The position numbers were made by a program, and so were the translations under genes. The notes beneath the pieces are model-generated. The model made no database searches. It saw only the letters and a program-made list of their open reading frames with translations, and had not been told where the DNA came from. This document shows, piece by piece, positions 1 to 11,640 of a stretch of DNA of 64,000 bases. This stretch comes from Cyprinodon diabolis (lineage: Eukaryota; Chordata; Actinopteri; Cyprinodontiformes; Cyprinodontidae): assembly GCA_030533445.1 (NCBI GenBank), contig CM060076.1, positions 5,584,501-5,648,500 of the forward strand. The letters run 5' to 3'. Within the stretch, counting starts at the first letter, position 1; every line of letters starts with the position of its first letter.

Positions 1-43
1 GCTTTAAAAATCTCATCTATTTGTTTCATCTTTTTTGTTTCAG

Positions 44-373
44 CTCATAAACCAGCGATTCTGGTAGTGTTGCATCACACACGAAATAGCTTCCAAGTTT
101 TAGCAGAAAGCAAGGATCAAGTGCATGACCCAAACGTCTATCTCACCTTGGACTTTCTGTTTTGGGATGAGGAACTCCTTGATTGTCACCTCAATGATGA
201 AGCATTTGCCCAGATCCAGCGTCTTCTACCAAGTTCAAACCAACTGGTATCTAAATCATTAAACATGTTAAAACATTACCCATGAAGCAACATGTAGGCT
301 AAACACTAACATTTCATTCCTTTCTTTCAGGCAGTTTATTGTGGATACATCGGAGAATGTAAAGTATAAACTT

Positions 374-409
<36 letters not shown>

Positions 410-562
410 TTTTTTTTTTTTTAAACATGTTTCTGTATTTTTGTTCTGTTTTGTTTTTCAGGGTTAAAGCAACCAAAAGCCCTGGCGATCATAGGTGGAG
501 TTGTTGTGTTTATAGTAGCTGTGGTGCTAATTGTTGTGTTTACTCGTAATAATCCTCCCTAA
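44..562 (+). CDS. 3' part of a small tail-anchored protein, unrecognised fish family (partial at window start)
   Basis: Three exons can be read: 44-246 (203 nt), 331-358 (28 nt) and 462-562, with phases 1, 0 and 1 joining in frame and a TAA at 560-562. Each has an AG acceptor, and the first two have GT donors. The first exon codes an alternating strand/helix stretch (AILVVLHHT, then LTLDFLFWDEELLDC) that looks like the second half of a small alpha/beta domain. The last codes LKQPK followed by about 22 hydrophobic residues and a short tail, RNNPP, so a C-terminal membrane anchor is likely. Exon lengths and wording match the complete gene on the opposite strand (3793-7943), so the two are paralogues in convergent order. 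The 5' exons lie outside the window. Function is unknown to me. Confidence 0.75.
375..406. repeat. (TA)n microsatellite
   Basis: About 16 TA units followed by a T-run, inside the last intron of the + strand gene. Confidence 0.9.
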
Positions 563-853
563 TCAGTCACAGTCCTTTTAATCCACACACAAAATGAAGG
601 CAACATGAAGTAGTAAATGTCTACTGAAGGATTAAGTTTGATCTCAGTTTTACAGACATGTGGATCTTTTTTCTTTTTTTCCACATTAGTTCTGTTACAC
701 CGCAATGAAATATGGGTTCAATGTCTTTGTTTTTCTGATAAAGGGCAAATGTTTTGAATGGTAAATCATATTAAATTGAAGTAGATTATGTAATTCTTTT
801 TTTAATGCGTATGTAATGCATAAACATTGCTTCTAAACAAAGAAGTATGCTTC

Positions 854-859
854 AATAAA
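854..859 (+). promoter_or_regulatory. Poly(A) signal AATAAA of the + strand paralogue
   Basis: AATAAA lies about 290 bases after the TAA at 560-562, in AT-rich sequence with no other gene. It is the first canonical signal downstream and probably ends the transcript. Confidence 0.45.
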
Positions 860-1345
860 AGGAAATATATTATCCGAGTAAAATTGATCTTTTTTAAGAG
901 TTATTGCAGCCATCAATTTAAACAAATCAGAGAACGATTTAAAACAAAATTTAAGCCGATTTATTATTTCTAAGCCACAGCTTTACATAACAGGCGCAGT
1001 CCACCTCCAAAGATTTATGGTCCAAACCATTTAATTAATGAATTAATGTATAGTTGATTACAATTCAGTTATTATATTTCAGTTTAGTTAATTATAATGT
1101 AGTGCATAATTATTTAATTGATTTGGTAAGAAATTATCAAGCCCAACTGATTACAGCAACCAATTTAATTTTATATGAAACCCTCTGGAAATGCATTTGT
1201 TGAAAAGGAACATCTTCCTTTGATCAAGAACAGTGCTTTAAAGCAGCGCGCCCCCTACAGGACCTTTTGAAAATAGCACTGTTGTAAACGCTGACTCCCC
1301 TCTGCGAGTCTTTTTTACTTTCTCAGCAGCTGGAACATGCATTTC

Positions 1346-1667
1346 TACGGAAGAGGATTAGGGCCACTGAAAAAAAAAAAGTTAACTGATTTTTTTTATT
1401 TTATTTTAGTATAGTATGGGAAAAAAGTCAGAATTCTGACTTTAATCTCAGATTAGAGTCAGAATTCTGACTTTTTCTCAGAATTCTGACTTTTTTATTG
1501 TCAGAATTCAGTCAGAATTCTGGGATTAAAGTCAGAATTCTGAGAAAAAAATCATAATTCTGAGATTAAAGTCAGAATTCTGACTTTTTTTCCCATACTA
1601 AACTGAAATAAAATTTAAAAATCAGTTTACCTTTTTTTTTTTCCACTAGCCCTAATCCTCTTCCGTA
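1346..1667. mobile_element. Palindromic MITE with repeated GTCAGAATTCTGAC core
   Basis: A 322-base element with inverted ends starting TACGGAAGAGGATTAGGG and its complement. Inside is a run of the 14-base palindrome GTCAGAATTCTGAC and near copies, so the whole unit can fold back on itself. Possible 6-base target duplications are CATTTC (1340-1345) and CATATC (1668-1673), one mismatch. A second copy sits at 55126-55676. The superfamily is not clear to me. Confidence 0.8.
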
Positions 1668-1673
1668 CATATC

Positions 1674-2780
1674 TCATCCAGCCAAATATCTGCCTGTTTG
1701 CTGCAACTTTTTACTTTAATACAAGTTAGGGAAGTGTAAGTCTGCCTCTCAAGTAAACAGTTTTTAACTACAATTATAAGGTCACTTAGTCTCTACATGA
1801 TTTATAGTAGCATGGTAAAATAAATCTTAAGTCACTCTATTAACATTAACTGATGTTAGCAGATACAGTACTTATAAGTTTGCAAAAGTAGACAGCTGGA
1901 TATAGGCACCAGACCCCCTGGCAACCCCAGAAGGGATCAAACGTGACAGAATTTGGATGGAAGTGTGCAACGGTTATGCATCTTTATTCTGTTTGAGGTC
2001 TGCAAGCCCTGCCCTGATGCAATTCTTGTTTTCTCTTCCTTTCCTCTTTTGACAAAAGTTTTCTTTGCCTTTTTTTATTTTTTATTTTTTTCTGCTGGCT
2101 TCGCCATGTCATAAACAGGAAAATAAAACTCTATAATAACCTGGGTAACACAGCACAAGTCATGTGGCTACAAAAGCCAGCGGCTTTATATTGGGCTACT
2201 GTAAAGCTGTTGTAAAACTGACCCACTAGACTGCAACTGGGTTGATTGAAAATCTGCATGTGTGGTTTCCCAACCAGAGCCATTTAAAAGGAGATAACTA
2301 CTCAATAGTCTTATAAACAATTAGATTTCCATCATAAGGTAAGAAGAAATAATATTTTTTTTATGCTAGGTCATAATGTTACTTAGTCCTGCATTAAGAA
2401 AATATTGTCAACTTGTCTGCTACAATGTTGTCCAGCTATAAATACATTCAAATATGTTTCTTCTTCTCTGTTTTCACCTTAAATCTAATGTAACTATCTA
2501 TGTAATTGTATATAACATTGAGATTTAATTGTTGTACAAACAGGATGTAATACTTTCTTGTAATACCTTAATGTTTTGATTAAAAGTCAATTTGGAGCTA
2601 CATAGATGATTTAATATGAGTTACTGAATAGGGTCAGCTGACCTTTGAAACAAAAATACAAAGAACAACTCAATATATTAATTACATCAAGGTAAGATAT
2701 ACATAACTTGTTTGATCTGAAATCAATTGCAATTTTAATATTCAGGAAGTAAACATTTCTTTTTTTCTTTTTTTTTGCAA
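1674..2780. other. Intergenic AT-rich stretch, nothing recognised
   Basis: Space between the convergent pair, after the MITE and before the likely 3' UTR of the - strand gene. No coding potential or named repeat seen. Confidence 0.5.
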
Positions 2781-2787
2781 TGGAGTT

Positions 2788-2793
2788 TTTATT
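2788..2793 (-). promoter_or_regulatory. Candidate poly(A) signal of the - strand paralogue
   Basis: TTTATT on the + strand (AATAAA on -), about 1 kb downstream of the stop at 3793-3795. A second candidate is at about 2884-2889. Either could end the transcript. Confidence 0.3.
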
Positions 2794-3792
2794 GTAAAGT
2801 CATATGAACAGGTAGCAAGGTGACCAAATGAAAACAAAAATTGCAGAAACAATGAGTTGCAAGAAAAACGCTTTTCCAATCAGTTTATTTTTAAATAAAT
2901 CAAATGATGACAATAGAGTTTCAGGTGCAAAATAGTCATTCCAGCATATATATGATCTATGTGCCTGGACTGGGTCCAGCTTGAATTTACACGGGAAAGG
3001 TTTGCAAATACATCAGCTTTACATTTCCTAAAGCAAACCTATTTCAGTGCAAAGATCATCTAAAAATATTATATATTTCAATGGTGTGTCTATTGTGCAT
3101 GCTTTCTCTTTCTCCTTCAGGGTAATTTGTGTATCTTAAAAGAAAAAAAAATGAAATGAGCACAGAACATTTAAACCTGAATAATGCCCCTGACTGAATG
3201 ATTTAAGCTCAAAGTGACACGTTACTGTGTTTTATGAGGTTAGATTTTATAACCCGCAGTCAATACTGCACTCAGATTTCTAAATAGTTCACTTTAAAAC
3301 ACTCTGATTCAACTCCTAGTCAACAATTTAAACAGGCATTGGCAAACAAAATAATCACTTATAAATTATAAATATTATATTGTAATCTAGTACATGTTTT
3401 ACATCAGGTTGAAATGAGCCAATAACAAACAGGAAATTCATCAGAAAAAGTCAACTACAGTGCCACCCTGTGGTCAAAAATGTAATCTCATTTGACCCTA
3501 CTGCATGGAGCATTTTCTTTGTTATAATTAACACATTCAAAAAAGTTATGAAATGAATACTGCATGCTTTTAAAAAAAAATTACATTGAAACTGTTGACG
3601 TATCTCTTATTTCAGTTAAATGTTCTCCCAGGACAAATATTGATCTTTAAAGAGAGATATCAATTAAACATGTCCATTATGTTCTAGTTCGAATCAGTGA
3701 TGAGGTTTAGCTCAAACAGTGAAACAGTTGCAAAGTAAAATAAAATAAAAAGAGAAGTAGAATGCTGATTGACTTTGCTGTGCTGGAGAGAT

Positions 3793-6700
3793 TTACTGAT
3801 GCTTTTTAGCATAGACATAGATAACTGCCGCAGCACAAGCTAAACAGGCACAAGACACAAGTACAGGTACAATCACTCGTACATTTTTCTTCAAACCTAA
3901 AAAACGAAAAGAGCAGAGAGTAAAATGTAAATTCCAATTAAAGCAAAACGTGTCAAGATTAACCACCATAGATAACCTTTCTATTCATTTGTTTTCAGAT
4001 CCAAATTTAATTTGAACAATTCTACTGAAACAGGTAACAAATCTCTTCATGGTCTTTGGAAGTTTATGAGGGTGTGACACAAACTTAAGGAACTCTATTT
4101 TTATTTTCTACAAACCTTTCCATTGCCTCCAAATGTCTTTGATACCACAATTTTCTAGATATAGCTGTCCTTTTGTTCATTTTCAATGTTTTTTTACAAA
4201 AAGACAAGGAAAATTGAACCCTTGTTAGTAATTTCACATCAAACCATAATAGATAAGTGTTTATTAATAATAAGTATAAAGTCCTGAACTAAAACAGGAA
4301 GTTTTAGCATTATGTTTTATGGAAAATCTGTGCTTTCTGCAGCGCTTACCATTAATTATAGTTTGCAGCAATGAGATCTGAAACAGCAGAAAGACACAAA
4401 AACATCTTATAATGTAAAATATGAGCAAAGTCATGAACACCAACATTCAGTATGATGATCATATTAAAATATATATTAAATATAATTACCTCAGATACTG
4501 GAACTCTGAGGAATTTCTTAATCTCGTACCATGATATTTCATTGCGGTTACAGTCGAGGAGTTTTTGCTGATAGAAGAAATAATCCACAGTGAGGAGGAC
4601 GTTTGGGTTGTGCACTTGTCTCCTGCTTTCAGCAACTATGTTGTCCTTGTTGTAGGTGTGATGCATCACCACCAGAATGATTGGTTTATGGGCTTAAAAT
4701 ACAAAGAAAAGAAATGATAACAAACACATCAATATTACTGCATTACTCCTTATCTGACCACAGTCATGTTCCTTATGAAGCCAGTCTTATTAGGTTAATT
4801 TACATCAGGATTTTACCAGTGCAAATTCATTCAGTCAGTGAGGTCATGGTAGTCACAAACAGGCACAAATTGGACTAGAGGCTCTAGTGCAAGACAGCAG
4901 AATTTGGAAAAGACTCCTTGAGAAGAGTTAAAGTGGAAAAAAACTGAGCAAAACCCAGTTACCCCCAGTTTAATCCTGTTGTCTAGATTTTAAGCATTTC
5001 AGGCCTTTATACATTTTAAATTTTCTCAAATTATTTAAAGACACAGATTATTTATCTTCAAACTTATTTGCAAAAAAGTTTTATCATTGATTTTATAATT
5101 AAGTTGAGGCTCTTTTAATTTCAGTGATTTCGAGATAGTATGAGTTCTCAGCACTAAATTATATACACATATATTGATTATATTGATTGATACATATATT
5201 GATAATCTTTTTAAAAAGTACTCAAGTATTCTATTTATGATTTGATTAAAACTGACCATTTTCAATGAAAACAAGTCAATAACATGCACTATTCCTGATA
5301 TATTCATATATTATTCCAAAGAATATCTTCATTTTATTTTTAATCTTTTTCCAAAGACTAAACTAAATACTTTCATAAAACCTGTTTCATGGCAGTCTAA
5401 CAATATTCACTGACCATAGAGACCGGAATTATATTTCTATAACTCTAAAGGGCTGCTCCTTTAGTTCTAACAAATGTTGTATCATGGTACATAGCTTAGA
5501 CCTATCCTTAAACAAATACTGAAGTTTTTTTTTTCTTTGCATTTTAATGCCTTTTGCAGTCAACGGACCACCATTATAAGAAATCCAGTATTTCTTTGTA
5601 AGAGCAACCTTGCTCATGGTGTTGCATCCCTGGATACACCCATCATCAAATGGTTAGCCAATGAGGTCACATTCAGCAACCAAAGAGAGTGACATCATGA
5701 GGCCATGCAACACTGTCACCTTCCATTTAAAGTAGATATTTAAAAGGCAACTACTTATTTCAGTGGCTTTTTTTATTCGAAAGGGATTGTTAAAGTGCAG
5801 TAAAATAAATAGTCTCATTCCCTAAATATTACTTATTTTCAAATGGAACAACATACAATTGAATTTATTTTATTCTCTAAAAAAAAACTGAAATGTTAGA
5901 ACTGTAAATATACAGTCATATGTTTATATTTGTGTTTTTACTACTTTTTTACTGTTTTCAAGGCCGCACTTTAAAAACATGAAATTGTCTAGAGAGCTCT
6001 TCTTAACAAAATTTCTTTTAGTTTACACTTGTGTATACAAAACGACAAAATAAATGTAAGTCTAATTTAACTGCATGAGGTGGAATTTTTTTGTCTGTGC
6101 CCCCATCAAAAGACCCCGGCGCCACCCTGGCCCAACCCTAACCCCATCCTGGCACCACTCTGGCACCACTGGTGAAATTGGACTGCGAAGACATCTAAAC
6201 ACTGCAGGACACCGATCCTTAAGGTTATATGACATTGGTAGACCAATACAACCTGAGTAAAATTATGAATTTATTGATTAAGAAAACCTACTGGTTTTCC
6301 ACGACTCCTTATTTTCTCAAATTGCAAAAAATGCCTCTCACTATGATTTAATGGAGCCTGAAATGCTTAGAAATGGTTTAGTGCTTTTTTTCCAATTACT
6401 AAATTTCTTCAGATGGAAGCATTATGCTTTCCTTTTTAAAAGTGTTAAACCTTCCTAATAATGTCAGACAGGACTTAATTTAGTGGTTTATTGTAATAAT
6501 GGTTGCAGCAGTGATCAACACTGGGTATGAGAAATTAAACTGAACCACAAAAATTGTTATACGCATATTATCAAGACTTTTCAGTGGATGAATAATAATG
6601 ATAATAATAAATTCACATTTAGCAATATTTCATTAGTAATTCCATTAGCATGTCTTGTAATAAAACTTACTTTTCATTCAAAATGTTACTATTTGAACAC

Positions 6701-7943
6701 TGCATTTAAATTTTGCTTATATTAATCTGACAGTACAATTTATGCAGCAGATCAATGTCAATGAATCCCATTCCTTACTCTGAATCTTGTTCAGAGCTTC
6801 GGTGATGTCTGTTTGAACTCGTGAGGCTATAGGACAGATAACCAGGAAGTAGTCACAGTCCTCGCCAGAGTAAGCTTCAATTTGGCCCACGCTCCTCAGC
6901 TTCTCAACAATCTCCTGATGGGCCCCATTGGTTTTTCCTGCAACAGCAACATAGAACCTTTTTCCCAGACCTAAATATGAACAGAACATAAAGATCCAGT
7001 TAGAACAAACACTAAATAACAGTTTTGGTTTCAAATTCTTGCTAGGTTCTTTGAGTCATTTGTATTATATGATTTGCACACAATTTCACTAACACAAGGT
7101 CAGTTTTCAGAGTTAAATTAGTTAGCAATGCTCACTTATATTGATAGGTTTTAAGTGGATTTGCATACACAAAATTTAAAGGCATAACTCAGATTTTGTA
7201 GTGTATCCTTTAAAAATGAGCACCATCTCTAATGCTGAGAGAAAACTGGTGGAGGTGAACAAAGTACCTGCATGTACCAACTTTTCCCTGTGGACACAGG
7301 GCGTTTACCTCCTTGCATAGTAATACGCTATTATATTTGGAAAGACATAAAAAAAGAAATAAAAAAAAACACTGAAGAAAAAAATTTATATTGCTTCTTC
7401 AGAACATTTTATGGCTTGTTTCAGCTTGTGCTGCAGTTATCTATCCAAAAGAAGATGAACTGAAACAAACTGTTCACAGTTTTTTTCACTCCCTCATTCA
7501 CACATTTCTATTCTAGTGCAAATTTTCTCCTTTATTAGTATTAAAGATAAGCTGTTATTACGATAAGCTTTTGTTTTAATGATCTTTGCCTTGTTTTATC
7601 AGTTTGAATGGATCCAATCAACTTTTTTAGCTGCTAAATATTCAAATCAATTTGAGAAGGTTTAATTAGTATTTGCCAGCAGGACGGTTTGTGTTGCCGC
7701 CGAGCTGTCTGAACCTGCTGCCTGCTGTGGCTGAAAACTAAGAGCTTGAACCCTGAAAGTCAGAAGTCTCTAAAACAGGAAGGAGGTTGCACAGTCATTT
7801 CATAACAACCTTCATGCATGTGTGCATTTTGTTTCACAAGTATGCTGATGATATTTGGATTTTAGGTCCATTGCTTTTTGGCTCCCCTTAGGTGTGCATT
7901 TGATGAACTAGAGAACCTTACCTATGTCATTCGGCCCGTACAT
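3793..7943 (-). CDS. Complete small tail-anchored protein, unrecognised fish family (182 aa)
   Basis: Five coding exons join in frame (549 nt with stop): 7922-7943, 6779-6970, 4490-4692, 4350-4377 and 3793-3896. The start ATG at 7943-7941 opens MYGPNDIGLGKRF and is the first ATG after a clean acceptor; a noncoding exon probably lies at about 8127-8185. Residues 10-150 alternate hydrophobic strands (RFYVAVAG, CDYFLVICP, KPIILVVMHHT, VLLTVDYFFY) with charged helices, suggesting a compact Rossmann-like or TIR-like alpha/beta fold. The last exon codes about 22 hydrophobic residues and ends KKHQ, so the protein is probably tail-anchored with the domain in the cytosol. There is no signal peptide. 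Two short exons, 28 nt and 22 nt, are unusual. I recall similar uncharacterised multicopy proteins in fishes but cannot name a family. An IRF-like site lies upstream. Confidence 0.75.
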
Positions 7944-8126
7944 GTCGCTGCAGGGGAGCAAAGGGAAGACAGAGTGTCAGCTCTATTTGATCAAATTAAA
8001 AATTCAAATATAGGTAGACAAATAAATGACCAATACAAAATAAGGACAATATAAGCCGTTGCAAGAAGCATACATCAGCTGCTTTGTGAATACAAATACA
8101 GGATCTAAAGAAAATGTAGAACCTAC

Positions 8127-8185
8127 CTGAAGGGTTTTTCTCTTGTCCTTCTGAGCATCCAAAAACTCACACAGCCTGATGAGAG
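8127..8185 (-). other. Probable 5' noncoding exon of the - strand paralogue
   Basis: A good donor (CAG|GTAGGT) is read on the - strand at 8127/8126, just upstream of the first coding exon. A TATATGG-like box at about 8210-8218 would place the transcript start near 8185. No cDNA evidence. Confidence 0.35.
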
Positions 8186-8289
8186 TTACTTCCCACTATT
8201 AACAATACTAACCATATAGGCTTCTAGTGTTTTGTTTCTGACTCGCCCTTGCTGAAGGAGGGCTTTATGTTCGGCTGCTTAGTAAAGCA

Positions 8290-8311
8290 GTTTTACTTTC
8301 ACTTTGAAACT
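8290..8311 (-). promoter_or_regulatory. IRF/ISRE-like element
   Basis: On the - strand the site reads GTTTCAAAGTGAAAGTAAAA, with GAAA-type half-sites in two-base spacing (AGTGAAAGTAAAAC), one mismatch from the ISRE core GAAANNGAAAC. It lies about 100-120 bases upstream of the inferred transcript start of the 182-aa protein, the usual place for interferon-responsive sites. Confidence 0.45.
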
Positions 8312-8399
8312 GCATTGGTTCTTTAAAACCACAAGAGCCAGGGTGTAGATGGGGCGGGCAGACTGCAGCAGGGAGATAAGAAGCAGGAAATCAGCCTGC

Positions 8400-9520
8400 T
8401 GTTCTGTGAAATGAGGTTTTAAAAAATAAATCCCCCAAAACTACATATATAAACAGGGTAGAGTATGGCTATAAAATCATTAATTTTGCAGTTGTTGTTT
8501 TTTTTTCACCATGAGGATTTTTTTTTTTACATATTCTTCTTTTGTTCAACAATTTAAACAAGTATTTTAAACACCTGCAACTAAATAAATGTTATTTAAC
8601 ATAAAAGGCATCTAAAGACAGGATGCTAAGGTGCTACATCCATGTGCTGCTCACTGCTGCTGCTGCCTTCAGGGTCTAATAAGTTTAACAGTGGAAAAAG
8701 AGAAACTCTTAATTGGTTTTATGAGCCTTTTATAAACTGAAAAAAAACATTGAGTTTTTTCTTTTCATGATTTTACTCATTTTATGTACATATAATAGAA
8801 AACTTTCTTTTAAAAACAAATCTGCACATGAATGCAAAGTCAGAAATTAAAAAGGGAATATGAAGTGAAAATAGCAGAAGAAGAACCAGGCCAAAATCCT
8901 ATCTAGAAAATAAAAAATGCAACTAAAATGTAAGATCTAAGGGCTGCATTTTCAAGTTTTCTATTTATTTTTTTCCATGTCGTACACTTCAATTTAAAAA
9001 AACTGAGTGTTTTCAAAAAGCAAAGGAATCGAATAAAGCAGGGGAAAACACACAATAATAATAATGCAAATATCTAGGGGAAAAACGTAAGGGCTTAATA
9101 ATAAAAAATCTTTAAAAATCTTGTTCAAGCATTTTACAGTATTGTTTTGTATTTTTTTTCAGAAACCCCTTAACAACCACAGCTCATTTTTGAAAGCATG
9201 GATAAAAGGATGGTATTTAACAACTCTACAAATACATATGTAGTATTTTGTTGCAATAATAATACTGACCATGAATTCCTAATTTTTTATTTGGAGGAAT
9301 AAGCTTACCTGCATATGTTGAAATGGTTAAAAAAAAAAAAAAAATCTAAACCCAAGGCTTTGTAATTAACTTATTAACTTCAATTTACAGTAATTTCCAT
9401 AATTTCTTTAATATATACTCATAAAGAAATGTTTAGTTTTTTCTAAATTAGTTTTTCAGACATTGCAATTACATAAATCAAATAAAATATTTCCCTTCTT
9501 TGAGGTATATGTTATCATTT
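8400..9520. other. Intergenic AT-rich stretch, nothing recognised
   Basis: Low-complexity A/T runs and short ORFs by chance only. Confidence 0.5.
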
Positions 9521-9544
9521 CTTTTTTCTTTTTTTTTTTTTTTT

Positions 9545-9757
9545 TTCATTGTGTGCGATACAGGTACACTTGCACCTTAATCCTTATTTACCTTGATATA
9601 CTGTATATACCTGGATATACTGTATATATATTATTGTTTATTCTTAATGCACCTTTTCCTCCTGTTTGCACCTTTTTTGACTTCTATGCCAATATGTGAC
9701 AAGTGAATTTCTCCGCTGTGAGATCAATAAAGCTCATCTAATCTAATCTAATCTAAT
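9545..9757 (+). repeat. 3' tail of a fish L2-like LINE or derived SINE
   Basis: Ends GTGAGATCAATAAAG followed by an (ATCTA)n run, the usual 3' end of fish L2-type non-LTR elements. 5' truncated. Confidence 0.6.
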
Positions 9758-10440
9758 TACTTTCATTTTGGATTGTTGATTGTTGATTTGAAATATTCTT
9801 TTGTAATTTTAGATGTTGTTCTATTTACCTACTCTAAGTTATGTTGATAACATTTTTCTCATTGATCTCGGTTAATTTACAGCATATTTGACATATTGAA
9901 GCGGTTTGGTTTGTCTTGTATTTGCTTAAAAGTAAGTCAGCAAACCGTGAAAATGCTCCATATCACAGATTACCAGTCCACCAGTGACATTGGATCATAG
10001 CAAAGATAATAACAGAGAGCACATCATATAAAAAGAAAAATACTTCCTTCGTTTTCTTTGACAAAAATTGCAAAATAGCACTTTCAAACAAAAGGAAAAT
10101 CGCTTATTTCCATTACTCTTTTAGCATGCATCCTTCTGCTGCAGTGCAAGGAGCGTGGTGGAGGCGCGCCCCAATGTGGGCGTGTCCTAATATTGGCCGC
10201 GCCCTGATCTGCGGTCTGCAATCAGAGGCTATTCAAGAGGTTAATTAGATGAAAAGCTGGTTGTTGACTTATAGTCATAGAAAAAATAATATACCAGCCA
10301 GTTGTGTTCTTCAATTTCCTCTGTCTAAAGGCATGTGCGTGAAGGAATAACTTACACACAAAAAAAGAAAAAATTAAGTCTACAGTATAAATGAAACTAT
10401 ATTACGTTTTAAAAGTATAAATAAAGCTATATAACTTTTT

Positions 10441-11060
10441 TTAACCCTTTATAGGGAACTAAATTAAATATTTTGAAAATCAACATTTCAAGCCAATAGC
10501 GTTACTGGAATCCAGGACAAGACCTTGTTACCTTTGTAACATTCAAAAAAATATGATATTATGATGGCAAAAATTAATGTCAATTTATTTTTTTTTAACA
10601 GGAAACGCCAACTTGCCTGAATTTATTAAGAAACATAACAAAAGTGCTTCTATAAGAAATTCCCGAAAAACACTCTGAGAGTGAAAGAAACACATTATTT
10701 TGGTATGATAAACCCTTGGAGGAATTAATGCTGATACTGGCACTTACATTTTTATAGTTTATAAACCCAAATATAATTATTAACTAGGCTTATTAACTTT
10801 TTAACTTGACTTTTTAACTTTTCAATGAGCTTTTTATCTTTTTTTCCCCCAACTTAATTTCCAGTAGGTAATACATAATTCAAGGGTTCATCTACTTGGT
10901 CAAATGCCAAAATAAGATGTGCAGCCATGTAGCAGTATCTTTGCTGAATGACTGGATATAGATCTTGTGCTTCTAGACCACACTGAGGGACAGGGGGAGG
11001 GCTCCATTTGTAAAGGGTATGCATGGAATCAAAACAGTAACTTGTCCTATAAAGGGTTAA
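10441..11060. mobile_element. piggyBac-like non-autonomous element, copy 1
   Basis: A TTAA target site flanks both ends (10441-10444 and 11057-11060). The termini read TTAACCCTTTATAGG and CCTATAAAGGGTTAA and are inverted copies. There is no ORF inside. The interior (for example CCAGGACAAGACCTT and GCTGATACTGGCACTTACAT) recurs at about 38925-39494 in the same orientation. Confidence 0.75.
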
Positions 11061-11259
11061 ATAATGTCAAAACAGTATTTTATTAAACAAAAACTTGTTT
11101 TCTTAAAGTGATATAATCTATTAGTCAATTACTGTGAGAATTAGAGTTCTCTAACACGGAAACATCTGTCTTTCAAAGAAAGAAAAGTCCTTCAAAAGAA
11201 AAAAAAAAAAAAAAATTCTGGAAAAAGAAAAATTATCCGTATTCCATCATGGAATGTCC

Positions 11260-11640
11260 TACAGTCCTTGAAGGCAGCAGCAGATGCGGGTCTTATTTGT
11301 TCTCTCCGGCAGGAGGAGGGCGTTCCGCTCAACAACACATGCATCCAGTGGCTGCTGCATCCCTGCGTGTCAGAGCATTGCTTCATATCTAGATGCGTCC
11401 AAACGCTTTAGATTTGCTCCGGTTTTAAATCAGGCATCCGGCCTGTTCCTGGATGGATGCCCTCCCTCTGCCGGGGGAAGGAGACAGAGAAGGCCGGGCT
11501 GGGAGACATGGAGGCTGCAGAGGGAGTGAGCTGTAGGACGGTAGGCTCTGTGGCTCTGAGAAACAATGAAATGCGATCAGTTTAGATCGGATCTGACAGT
11601 CAGCCTGCAGACGTTTTACCCTTTATAACATTTTGCTTTT
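11260..11640 (+). promoter_or_regulatory. znf512: GC-rich patch, candidate znf512 promoter/first exon
   Basis: A short island richer in G+C than its surroundings, about 1.6 kb upstream of the first znf512 coding exon. A possible donor (GAGGGA|GTGAGC) lies near 11528. It could hold the transcript start and a noncoding exon. The evidence is base composition and position only. Confidence 0.25.
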
